Both the position numbers and the translations under genes were made by a program. Of a stretch of 13,831 bases of DNA, positions 6,593 through 13,590 are shown piece after piece; within the stretch, counting starts at the first letter, position 1, and every line of letters starts with the position of its first letter. The notes below the pieces were generated by a model. The model was given only the letters and a program-made list of their open reading frames with translations. It was not told the origin of the DNA and made no database searches. Source of the DNA: Bacteroidota bacterium (GTDB taxonomy: Bacteria > Bacteroidota > Bacteroidia > UKL13-3); contig CANFSD010000026.1 in NCBI GenBank assembly GCA_947449515.1, positions 1 to 13,831 on the forward strand. Direction: 5' to 3'.

Positions 6593-8638
6593 CTACTGTT
6601 TATTGTACAAATATAGCCAAGCACCCGGCTCAACATTTCTGCGGGCCTTTCTAACAGCAATTAATGCTTCAAGTTTTTTATCGGTAGATAAGATCACTAA
6701 CCTTACAATTTTAGCATCTTCTTTGCTTTTTGAAATGGTAGGTAAATATCCTTTGCTAATTAACACTGCTTGGTAAGCAAGCGCTACATCCATTCTGTTG
6801 ATGCTATAACATGCAACTACTACAGAGTATCTACCTGTTGGAACGGTTACCACTCCATTTGGAATGACTGTAACAGGCGTAGTTTCAGGATTTACTTGAT
6901 TGTTTTCTGCTGGAGTTATAGTTTTTGGTGCAACCACATTTGGTTTTGGAGTTGCAGGCACCGTTACTTTTGGCGTTGAAGCTTTTGGTGTTTCTACTTT
7001 TGGAGTTGGTGTAACCACTACAGGCACTTCCTCTTTTGGCGTTGGAGTAACTGGCACTTCAACTTTAGGTGCAACTACCACAGGATTCTCAACAATTGGT
7101 TCAATTACATTTTCTTTGGTAGATGGAACCACTGCAATTGCATCTTTAGCAGTATCAACTGGCATAGGAATAACAACCATCCTGCTGGTATCAACTTTTG
7201 GTGCAACAGGCGGACGTGCAATTACTAATTCTTGATCTATAACAGCTTTTTTGTTTTTGTAATTACTGTAATTGCTGTATGACCAATCAATGTGTTCTTT
7301 GTCTTTTGTAGCGCCAATTTTGTAGGTTATACCGGTATGAACATACAAATGGTTGTTCAAATGCGGCTTGCTACCTGCTTGGTCTAAATATTTAGATTGG
7401 TTATAGCTAAAATCTACTCCACCAATTAAATCGAAATAAGAATTCATGTATTTTCTTGCTTCATAGCCAAGCACTATATTTTGAATACCAGGCTCTTTGT
7501 ACAATACACGTCCTGTATAATTTTTACCATTTGCAAGGGTTGCATCGCCTGTTGCTTTGAGGTATCCACCACCTAGGATTAAATAATGATTCCATTGTGC
7601 ACGAGAAATTTTCTCTTCAAGCAAATTGAAAACATTAAAATATGCCCTAAGTGTAACTTGGTCTAAACTGGTTGTAAAACTGTTTACAGACTCAGGGGTA
7701 TTGTCTGCAGCAGTGCTGCTACCAATCTGCTCTCCAGCTACTTTGCCTTGTGCAAAATTAACTTGTAAACCTATTGCGCGATTAAAAGAATAACGTAAAC
7801 CAAGGTTATACATTCCTGTAACATTATGCCCAACCGAGGTAAACAAATAAGGCAATCCAAGTGTAGCGTCTAGTGCAAATTTGCTGTAAGACTTTACCTC
7901 TTCATTGGTATTTTCAATGTTTTTATAATTCCAATCAATTAAATTATTCCAAGGTTTTGCAGCCAATTTTACACTCACACCTGCATATAAATTCAAGTAA
8001 TTATCAAGCTTGGGATTGCTGGTTTCTTTAAAGCCATCAATGTAGTATGATTCGTTGTAATGAAATGCCGCACCACCATAAAAATCAAGGTTATTATTGA
8101 TAAAATACCTGGTACCCAAGCCTAATTCATAAGCTCTATAGGGCAATCCGAATTTTGCATCCTGTGTTGAAGTTCCATTGGTGTAGGTAACTTCTGGCTT
8201 ATAAATATTCAAGCCAAGACCAAGACTAACATATGGTAAAAACCTGTTATCTGGTTTGGTATTTAAATTAAAAACATTGTGCAGGTTATAATATCCAATT
8301 AAATGAACGCCATAAACAGGTGTTTTATAACTTGAAACATCTGAAAGGGTGTTGTTTAAAGTGGTTTTACTCGGATTGCCTGTGCCCGAATTATAAAAGG
8401 AATTAGAAGTTCCTTGAACTTCCATGGAGAATTTTCTTGAGAATGAATATCTTATGGCAGCAGTATAAATTCCTGTTGGGTTTGACTTCACAGAAAAGAA
8501 TGTTACTGGAACACCCAATTGTATTGAACCTGACAAACGTTTTGGATTATCTTGGGCATTTGCAAAAGAAAAAATCAAAAGGTATGAAAGGCAAAATACC
8601 GCCTTTAGGAGGTAGCTAATTTTTGTATATTGCTTCAT
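6593..8638 (-). CDS. Two-barrel outer-membrane protein with Pro-rich linker and C-terminal SPOR domain
   Basis: A 681-residue protein whose architecture I do not recognise as a named family. A signal peptide (1-29, ending FANAQ) is followed by two tandem barrel-like domains at about 35-240 and 254-456. Each has a 'YSF' strand early on ('AIRYSFSRKF' and 'GLRYSFNRAI') and each closes with an IDW motif ('LIDWNYKN' and 'HIDWSYSN'). Then comes a 130-residue linker (about 465-600) rich in Pro, Val, Thr and Lys. The last 80 residues ('GRYSVVVACYSI...' to '...PGAWLYLYNKQ') look like a SPOR domain: a beta strand, a helix with Ala-Tyr spacing, a Gly-Tyr turn, a second beta-alpha unit and a final 'AWL'. 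SPOR domains bind glycan strands stripped of stem peptides. I infer an outer-membrane protein anchored to peptidoglycan. I chose the ATG at 8638 because the signal peptide begins there; the in-frame ATG at 8677 would add 13 polar residues. It is the likely first gene of a pair with the OmpA gene. Confidence 0.82.
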   Translation of the reverse strand: MKQYTKISYLLKAVFCLSYLLIFSFANAQDNPKRLSGSIQLGVPVTFFSVKSNPTGIYTAAIRYSFSRKFSMEVQGTSNSFYNSGTGNPSKTTLNNTLSDVSSYKTPVYGVHLIGYYNLHNVFNLNTKPDNRFLPYVSLGLGLNIYKPEVTYTNGTSTQDAKFGLPYRAYELGLGTRYFINNNLDFYGGAAFHYNESYYIDGFKETSNPKLDNYLNLYAGVSVKLAAKPWNNLIDWNYKNIENTNEEVKSYSKFALDATLGLPYLFTSVGHNVTGMYNLGLRYSFNRAIGLQVNFAQGKVAGEQIGSSTAADNTPESVNSFTTSLDQVTLRAYFNVFNLLEEKISRAQWNHYLILGGGYLKATGDATLANGKNYTGRVLYKEPGIQNIVLGYEARKYMNSYFDLIGGVDFSYNQSKYLDQAGSKPHLNNHLYVHTGITYKIGATKDKEHIDWSYSNYSNYKNKKAVIDQELVIARPPVAPKVDTSRMVVIPMPVDTAKDAIAVVPSTKENVIEPIVENPVVVAPKVEVPVTPTPKEEVPVVVTPTPKVETPKASTPKVTVPATPKPNVVAPKTITPAENNQVNPETTPVTVIPNGVVTVPTGRYSVVVACYSINRMDVALAYQAVLISKGYLPTISKSKEDAKIVRLVILSTDKKLEALIAVRKARRNVEPGAWLYLYNKQ
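6923..7078 (-). repeat. Degenerate PKV/TPK repeats encoding the Pro-rich linker
   Basis: Within the two-barrel SPOR gene this stretch encodes irregular repeats of 4-10 residues built on PKV, TPK and APK (for example 'VAPKVEVPVTPTPKEEVP' and 'VETPKASTPKVTVPATPK'). On the + strand the DNA shows it as recurring blocks such as TTTTGGAGTTG, TTTTGGCGTTG and TTTGGTGCAAC. It would form an extended spacer in the periplasm. An open + strand frame rich in Gly, Val and Thr lies opposite and is an artefact of this composition. Confidence 0.7.
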
Positions 8639-8736
8639 GCTAATTAAATTACCTTTCGAAGGTACGAATTTTTTCATTTACAAAGTAAAGTTTTTGTTAA
8701 TTGCAGCACATTTTCACTTAATTAGCTAAACAAGCC

Positions 8737-9288
8737 ATGAACCAAGAAAAAACAAGCAACTCGGAACTTCAGCGTTTATCGGTAGAAAAATTCAAAGAAA
8801 GCGCAAAAGCCGACATTTATATTGTGCTTGACAACCTTAGAAGTGGCAATAATATTGGTTCTATTTTTAGAACTTCTGATGCTTTTCGAGTAAAAAAATT
8901 ACTCATTACAGGTCATTCTGCAGTTCCTCCCAACCGAGAAATCCTCAAAACTGCACTTGGCGCCTGCGATACCGTTGATTGGGAATACCAGGAAAGTGGT
9001 TTAGCAAGCATACAAAACCTTAAAAGTAAAGGTATTGCATGTTTTGCCATAGAACAAGTAGCCAATAGTATTTCCCTAGAAAAATTTGAATACCAAACAG
9101 ACAAACCCATTGCATTGGTCTTTGGCAATGAGGTGGATGGGGTTGACCAAGAAATTATCAACTGTTGTGATGGGAGTATTGAAATTCCACAATTTGGAAC
9201 CAAGCACTCCTTGAATGTGGCCGTTTCGGCGGGTATGCTCATTTGGCATTTGAGCAACCAACTCCTAAAGGAGGGAAAATTAGCTTAG
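8737..9288 (+). CDS. TrmH/SpoU-family RNA 2'-O-methyltransferase
   Basis: A 183-residue SPOUT-fold methyltransferase that would methylate a ribose 2'-OH in tRNA or rRNA using S-adenosylmethionine. All three SpoU motifs are present: motif 1 'LDNLRSGNNIGSIFRTSDAF' (31-50), with the conserved Asn and Arg45; motif 2 'LVFGNEVDGV' (127-136); and motif 3 'IPQFGTKHSLNVAVSAG' (150-166), which forms part of the trefoil-knot cofactor site. The protein is a single domain without the N-terminal substrate-binding extension of RlmB, so it is closer to the short TrmH/TrmL-like forms. Which nucleotide it modifies cannot be told. The ATG at 8737 lies 98 bp from the divergent SPOR gene start, with no Shine-Dalgarno. 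Its last four bases overlap the end of the convergent bshC gene. Confidence 0.92.
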   Translation: MNQEKTSNSELQRLSVEKFKESAKADIYIVLDNLRSGNNIGSIFRTSDAFRVKKLLITGHSAVPPNREILKTALGACDTVDWEYQESGLASIQNLKSKGIACFAIEQVANSISLEKFEYQTDKPIALVFGNEVDGVDQEIINCCDGSIEIPQFGTKHSLNVAVSAGMLIWHLSNQLLKEGKLA

Positions 9289-10883
9289 TTTTCTATAAAA
9301 TGTAGCTGCCCACTTAAAGGCTGCAAGATTTCAAATAATTCAGAACGCAAATTATTGTTTGCCATTAGCTCATGCTGTAACAGCGTTTCCATGCGTTCTT
9401 GGAAAACGCCTGCTGGAAATAATTTAGATCTCAACTTCAATAACTTTTCTATTTGTGCCTCATCTGCCTTGGCAAGCGCTTTATTAAATTCACCCGATTT
9501 GTTTTTGAAAAAATCTTTGAGTTTCAATTTTTGTTCTAAAAATTCTTTACTCAAATTGGGGTCAATATTTTTGCTTAGGTCAACAAATTCTTGGAGTTCA
9601 TTCAAAACATCCTCCACTTTTTGTTTGAAGTCAAATCCTTTTGATTGTTTGATAAAAAGGTCGGCTAACTTATTTTCATCCATCAATAAATCAGAAAGCA
9701 TTAAGTGGAATTTCTCCATTTTTTCTGCTAACCCTTTTCCAAAAATTACATTCATAAAACGAAGCACCAATAAGGGAAAAGTTCCATGATTTTGATCAAA
9801 TATTGGCTTCAGTTGCATCCAATAAGAAATCTCGGCAGGACCACCAATATAAGCCAAGTTAGGCAAAACGCATTCTTGGTAAAGGGGCCTTAAATTTACA
9901 TTGGGACTAAAATTTTCTGGATGGTTATTTACCTGAGTTCTTAATTCAATTTCATTCCATTGGTTCGAACCGCAAATCCAAAAATCTCCTTCTTTTTTTA
10001 CCATTACTCTGCCAAGTAATTCATCTAAAAAGAAAAAATTAAGTGGACGCGCATTGATTTGCAGTTTATAGTTTTCTGCCAGAACCTTATCACCTGCTGT
10101 CTGTTGTTCAAAATTCTTTTGCAACAACAAATCATTTTGAATTTCTGCTGCAAAAAGAGATTTCAATGCTCTGTTATTTGGGTCGAGAATAACTAAACCA
10201 AATTCTTCAAATAAAGAATGGTAAAAACGTAAAGTAGCAGTTCCTAAATCATAGGGAGATTTGTAAGCATCTTCAATTTTGCCGATCCAATTTTGCGCAG
10301 TTTCAGAAGTTCCCAAAACCAACTTCATTTCTTCAATTAGCTTTTCAATACCCGCTAAATCTAGCTTTCCGCAGGGCTTGTTCATGGAATCTTTTTCCCA
10401 AGTAAACTTTTTCCCAAATAAATAAGTCGACTGAATTTCTTCAAAATCGTGGTCTTCTGAAGCTAACCATAAAACGGGCACAATATTATTTTGCGGATTA
10501 TTCTTTTGCAATTCTGCAGCCAATTTAATGGCTGTCAAAATTTTATACGACATAAACAAAGTACCTCCAAATAAACTCAATTGATGGCCTGTGGTTATGG
10601 TAAAAGTTTCCCTGTTTTTAAGGCATTCAATATTAGCCAATACCTTTGTGCTGTTGGCCAAATTAATGTTTGCATTTTTATATTGCTGAACCAAATATGC
10701 GCTAAGAATATCTCTTTTTGATTGCTCAAAACTTCTGTTTTGGAGCAATACTTGAAGGCTCTCCATCTCTTGCCATTGGCCCACAAAGGGTTTCAAAGAT
10801 TCCTTTTTTGAAAGGTAATCCTTTACCATTGGCGAAACCAAATTGGTTTCAGTTAAAGGAATATGTAAGACAGGTTGAAGCAT
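9285..10883 (-). CDS. bshC: Bacillithiol biosynthesis cysteine-adding enzyme
   Basis: BshC is the putative ligase that adds cysteine to glucosaminyl-malate to finish bacillithiol, the low-molecular-weight thiol used instead of glutathione in Firmicutes and many Bacteroidota. The 532-residue length fits the family. Recognisable blocks are 'ITTGHQLSLFGGTLFMSYKI' (96-115), 'VPVLWLASEDHDFEEI' (135-150), and 'NFSPNVNLRPLYQE' with 'LPNLAYIGGPAEISYWMQLK' near 320-360. A helical, charged region follows that is likely the coiled-coil segment (about 410-490). The start codon shares one base with the stop of rimO (TAATG on the minus strand), so translation is probably coupled, and bshC should be the last gene of the ftsY-rimO-bshC run. 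BshA and BshB are not in the window. Its 3' end overlaps the convergent methyltransferase gene by 4 bp. Confidence 0.94.
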   Translation of the reverse strand: MLQPVLHIPLTETNLVSPMVKDYLSKKESLKPFVGQWQEMESLQVLLQNRSFEQSKRDILSAYLVQQYKNANINLANSTKVLANIECLKNRETFTITTGHQLSLFGGTLFMSYKILTAIKLAAELQKNNPQNNIVPVLWLASEDHDFEEIQSTYLFGKKFTWEKDSMNKPCGKLDLAGIEKLIEEMKLVLGTSETAQNWIGKIEDAYKSPYDLGTATLRFYHSLFEEFGLVILDPNNRALKSLFAAEIQNDLLLQKNFEQQTAGDKVLAENYKLQINARPLNFFFLDELLGRVMVKKEGDFWICGSNQWNEIELRTQVNNHPENFSPNVNLRPLYQECVLPNLAYIGGPAEISYWMQLKPIFDQNHGTFPLLVLRFMNVIFGKGLAEKMEKFHLMLSDLLMDENKLADLFIKQSKGFDFKQKVEDVLNELQEFVDLSKNIDPNLSKEFLEQKLKLKDFFKNKSGEFNKALAKADEAQIEKLLKLRSKLFPAGVFQERMETLLQHELMANNNLRSELFEILQPLSGQLHFIEN

Positions 10884-12196
10884 TAAGCAATCACTTTTCC
10901 GTACAAATCAAAATCTTCTGCAGATTCAATTAACACATTTGCAAAATCGCCAATGCGCACATAATTGGATTTAGCATCCACCAGCACTTCATTGTCAACT
11001 TCAGGACTATCAAATTCTGTTCTACCAATATAATAGCCACCTTCTTTTCTATCAAAAAGAACCTTGAGGGTTTGTCCAACGCGTGTTTTATTAATTTCAG
11101 TACTGATCCCTTGTTGAATTTCCATTACCATGGCTGCTCTTTCTTCCTTTACTTCTTGCGGCACATCATCAACCATATCACCTGCGTGGGTTCCATCTTC
11201 ATGGCTATAGGTAAAAATACCTAACCTATCAAAACGATTGCGTTTCACAAATTCACACAGGTCTAAAAAGTCTTGTTCTGTTTCACCTGGATGTCCAGCA
11301 ATTAAAGTAGTTCTGATGGCAATACCTGGAACTTTTTCTCTAATAGTTTGAACCAATTCTTCCGTTCTTTTTCCGGTAATTCCTCTGCGCATAATTTTAA
11401 GCATATTATCACTCACATGCTGCAAAGGGATATCTATGTATTTGCAAATATTATCGCGTTCGGCCATTACCTCCAGGGCTTCCAAAGGAAATTGTGATGG
11501 ATAGGCATAATGCAAACGAATCCATTCAACCCCTGGTACGTCAGAAATTCTGCGCAGTAATTCGGCTAATTTTCTTTCGCCGTATAAATCTAAACCATAA
11601 TAGGTAGAGTCTTGGGCTATGAGTAAAATTTCTTTGGTACCATTTTTCACCAAACCTTTTACTTCAGTTTCTATTTGTTCTAAAGATTTTGAAACATGTT
11701 TTCCGCGCATAATTGGAATTGCACAGAATGAGCATGGTCTATCACAACCTTCAGAAACTTTCAAATAAGCATAATGTGTTGGAGTTGTTGTAATACGCTC
11801 ACCAATCAATTCATGTTTATAATCGGCACCAAGGGTTTGCAGCAATTGAGGCAAATGCGTGCTACCAAAATATTGGTCAACCTCTGGAATTTCCTTTTCC
11901 AAATCTGGCTTATAGCGCTGAGAAAGACAGCCTGTAACATAGAGTTTATCAATTTCACCTGCCTCTTTGGCTTCGGCCCAACGCACAATGGTATTGATAC
12001 TTTCTTCTTTTGCATTATCAATAAAACCGCAGGTATTAATGATAACAATATTGGCATCATCTTCTTGAGATTCGTGCTCAACTAAAAAATCATTGGCCTT
12101 CAGTTGGCTGTAAAGCTCTTCACTGTCGACAATATTTTTAGAACATCCAAGGGTAATAATATTAACCTTGTCTTTTTTTAAGGTTTTGGTTTTCAA
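10883..12196 (-). CDS. rimO: Ribosomal protein S12 methylthiotransferase
   Basis: RimO is a radical-SAM enzyme that adds a methylthio group to the conserved aspartate of ribosomal protein S12. The N-terminal methylthiotransferase domain carries the cluster cysteines Cys18 ('TLGCSKNIVDSE'), Cys56 ('INTCGF') and Cys90 ('VTGCLSQRY'). The radical-SAM CxxxCxxC is 'CDRPCSFC' (Cys151, Cys155, Cys158), followed by 'AIPIMRGKHVSK'. A C-terminal TRAM domain (about 370-437) should bind RNA or ribosome. 'LGCSKN.VDSE' and the 437-residue length favour RimO over MiaB. The start is a TTG at 12196-12194: an in-frame stop lies only a few codons upstream, and no ATG occurs before residue 163. An ATT two codons earlier is the only other weak candidate. 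The gap to ftsY is 5 bp, and the end overlaps bshC by one base. Confidence 0.96.
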   Translation of the reverse strand: MKTKTLKKDKVNIITLGCSKNIVDSEELYSQLKANDFLVEHESQEDDANIVIINTCGFIDNAKEESINTIVRWAEAKEAGEIDKLYVTGCLSQRYKPDLEKEIPEVDQYFGSTHLPQLLQTLGADYKHELIGERITTTPTHYAYLKVSEGCDRPCSFCAIPIMRGKHVSKSLEQIETEVKGLVKNGTKEILLIAQDSTYYGLDLYGERKLAELLRRISDVPGVEWIRLHYAYPSQFPLEALEVMAERDNICKYIDIPLQHVSDNMLKIMRRGITGKRTEELVQTIREKVPGIAIRTTLIAGHPGETEQDFLDLCEFVKRNRFDRLGIFTYSHEDGTHAGDMVDDVPQEVKEERAAMVMEIQQGISTEINKTRVGQTLKVLFDRKEGGYYIGRTEFDSPEVDNEVLVDAKSNYVRIGDFANVLIESAEDFDLYGKVIA

Positions 12197-12201
12197 AGCA
12201 A

Positions 12202-13155
12202 TTAGCTATTAAAAAGAGAATCAACAAATTCTTTCTTATTAAACAATTGAAGGTCGTCTATTCCTTCACCCACACCAATGTATTTCACTGGAATATGGAA
12301 TTGATCGGCAACACCAATAACAACTCCCCCTTTGGCGGTACCATCTAATTTGGTAAGGGCAAGGGCATTTACTTCTGTGGCAGCAGTAAATTGTTTGGCT
12401 TGTTCAAAGGCATTTTGGCCTGTGCTGGCATCAAGCACCAATAAAATTTCATGAGGCGCATTAGGAATAACTTTTTCCATTACCCTTTTAATTTTGCTCA
12501 ATTCATTCATCAAGCCAATTTTATTGTGCAATCTACCGGCAGTATCAATAATAACCACATCGGCATCCATTTCAATTGCTTTTGCAACGGTATCAAATGC
12601 TACAGAGGCAGGGTCTGTATTCATGCCATGAGAAATAACGGGCACATTATTACGCGTTCCCCAAATTTTAAGTTGTTCTACAGCTGCTGCGCGAAAGGTA
12701 TCGCCAGCTCCTAAAACCACTTTTTTTCCAGCTTTGGTATATTGGTTGGCCATTTTGCCAATGGTGGTAGTTTTACCTACACCATTAACACCTACAACCA
12801 TTACCACATAAGGTTTCACCCCTTTTAAATCACTAAAGTCTGTAGGAATTTCTGATTTATTTTCGTCCATCAACTTGCCTACTTCTTCTTTAAGAATGGC
12901 ATTGAGGCTATCTGAACCAATGTATTTATCTTGTGCAACGCGCTTTTGCAGGCGTTCAATAATTTTAAGGGTAGTTTCTATCCCAACATCACTGCTCACC
13001 AAAATTTCTTCTAAATCATCTAAGAAGGCATCATCTACAGCGCTTTTACCCAATAAGGCCTTCCCAATTTTGTCTAGCAAACTGGTTTTGGTTTTCTCCA
13101 AACCTTGATCGAGCTTGTCTTTTTTCTCTTTACTAAAAAAACTAAAGATTCCCAT
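12202..13155 (-). CDS. ftsY: Signal recognition particle receptor FtsY
   Basis: FtsY is the membrane-associated GTPase that receives SRP-ribosome complexes and hands them to the Sec translocon. The 317-residue protein has only a short N-terminal extension before the NG domain, instead of the long acidic A domain of E. coli. It begins with an amphipathic, Phe- and Lys-rich membrane-binding stretch, 'MGIFSFFSKEKKDK'. The GTPase motifs are all present: G1 'GVNGVGKTT' (122-130), the SRP-type 'DTFRAAAVEQL' (152-162), G3 'DTAGRLHNK' (204-212), G4 'TKLDGTAKGG' (268-277), and the closing 'IGVGEGIDDLQLF' (293-305). It lies 5 bp before rimO. A terminator-like hairpin sits only about 22 bp upstream of its ATG, so ftsY expression may depend partly on readthrough from the ribosomal protein genes. 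Confidence 0.97.
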   Translation of the reverse strand: MGIFSFFSKEKKDKLDQGLEKTKTSLLDKIGKALLGKSAVDDAFLDDLEEILVSSDVGIETTLKIIERLQKRVAQDKYIGSDSLNAILKEEVGKLMDENKSEIPTDFSDLKGVKPYVVMVVGVNGVGKTTTIGKMANQYTKAGKKVVLGAGDTFRAAAVEQLKIWGTRNNVPVISHGMNTDPASVAFDTVAKAIEMDADVVIIDTAGRLHNKIGLMNELSKIKRVMEKVIPNAPHEILLVLDASTGQNAFEQAKQFTAATEVNALALTKLDGTAKGGVVIGVADQFHIPVKYIGVGEGIDDLQLFNKKEFVDSLFNS

Positions 13156-13177
13156 ATTTGCACATTAATAATTAAAC

Positions 13178-13209
13178 AAAAAAAGCATCCTGCTTTTAAC
13201 AGAATGCTT
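13178..13209 (-). terminator. Intrinsic terminator between DUF4295 and ftsY
   Basis: On the minus strand AAGCATTCTG (13209-13200) pairs with CAGGATGCTT (13192-13183) over 10 bp with one G-U pair. The loop is 7 nt (13199-13193), and a run of seven T follows (13184-13178). It lies 26 bp after the DUF4295 stop and about 22 bp before the ftsY ATG. It should end or attenuate the rpmB-rpmG-DUF4295 transcript. There is little room for a separate ftsY promoter on the downstream side. Confidence 0.85.
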
Positions 13210-13234
13210 TATTGAATGCGTGTGTATCAAAGAA

Positions 13235-13384
13235 TTACTTTTTAAAGTAATTCTTCACTTCCTCGTTAGGAACGATTTCAGATTTAAACGAGTATGATCC
13301 TTTTGCGTTTTTAACCGCTTTGTAAACTTTTGCGAAATCTTTTCCAGCGCCAGTTTTTAACGTTGCAACTACCTTCTTAGCCAT
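13235..13384 (-). CDS. DUF4295 small basic protein, likely ribosome-associated
   Basis: A 49-residue frame that starts MAKKVVATLKTGAGKDFAKV and ends VPNEEVKNYFKK. It has 12 lysines, no arginine and only four acidic residues. I recognise it as DUF4295, a family essentially confined to Bacteroidota and found next to rpmB and rpmG. Size, charge and location suggest a ribosomal or ribosome-bound protein. I recall that the Flavobacterium johnsoniae 70S structure revealed a new protein named bL38; I think, but am not certain, that it is this family. The gene starts 7 bp after the rpmG stop with no Shine-Dalgarno, and is followed by an intrinsic terminator. Confidence 0.87.
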   Translation of the reverse strand: MAKKVVATLKTGAGKDFAKVYKAVKNAKGSYSFKSEIVPNEEVKNYFKK

Positions 13385-13391
13385 GACTTAA

Positions 13392-13574
13392 TTATTTAAT
13401 TTCTTTATGAACAGTTACCTTCTTCATAATTGGGTTGTATTTTTTCAACTCAATACGTTCGGTAGTATTTTTACGATTCTTTGTAGTGATGTATCTGGAA
13501 GTTCCAGCCATACCACTATTCTTATGCTCAGTGCATTCCAAGATAACTTGAATTCTATTGCCTTTTCTTGCCAT
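13392..13574 (-). CDS. rpmG: 50S ribosomal protein bL33
   Basis: A 60-residue protein of the large subunit near the E site. The sequence from 'MARKGNRIQVILECTEHK' through 'GTSRYITTKNRKNT' and 'ERIELKKYNP' to the 'HKEIK' end matches bL33 along its whole length. It has a single cysteine (Cys14) and no paired CxxC motifs, so it is the zinc-independent form. It starts 14 bp after the rpmB stop and is preceded by a perfect Shine-Dalgarno, which is rare in this phylum. Confidence 0.97.
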   Translation of the reverse strand: MARKGNRIQVILECTEHKNSGMAGTSRYITTKNRKNTTERIELKKYNPIMKKVTVHKEIK

Positions 13575-13582
13575 TTCTTGCT

Positions 13583-13590
13583 TCCTCCTT
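13583..13590 (-). promoter_or_regulatory. Strong Shine-Dalgarno sequence for rpmG
   Basis: On the minus strand the sequence after rpmB reads TAAGGAGGAAGCAAGAAATG. AAGGAGGA is fully complementary to the canonical 16S anti-Shine-Dalgarno, with 9 bases between GGAGG and the ATG. It overlaps the TAA stop of rpmB. No other gene start in the window has anything similar. Confidence 0.85.

Noticed and set aside
6900..7235. 111-codon + strand frame rich in Gly, Val, Thr and Phe
   Set aside because: It is the reverse reading of the Pro/Lys/Val linker of the SPOR gene; its composition follows directly from that.
8639..8677. Upstream in-frame ATG that would add 13 residues to the SPOR protein
   Set aside because: The extension is polar and would push the signal peptide inward; the ATG at 8638 puts the signal peptide at the N-terminus.
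8657..8684. Possible leftward promoter (CAAA at 8681 and CGAAGGTA at 8657 read on the + strand)
   Set aside because: The -7 element has a mismatch in the TTTG part and the spacing is 16 bases, shorter than the usual 19 or so.
9355..9789. 144-codon + strand frame rich in Ser, Asn and Phe
   Set aside because: It is antisense to the bshC coding sequence, has no conserved motif, and reflects codon bias of the true gene.
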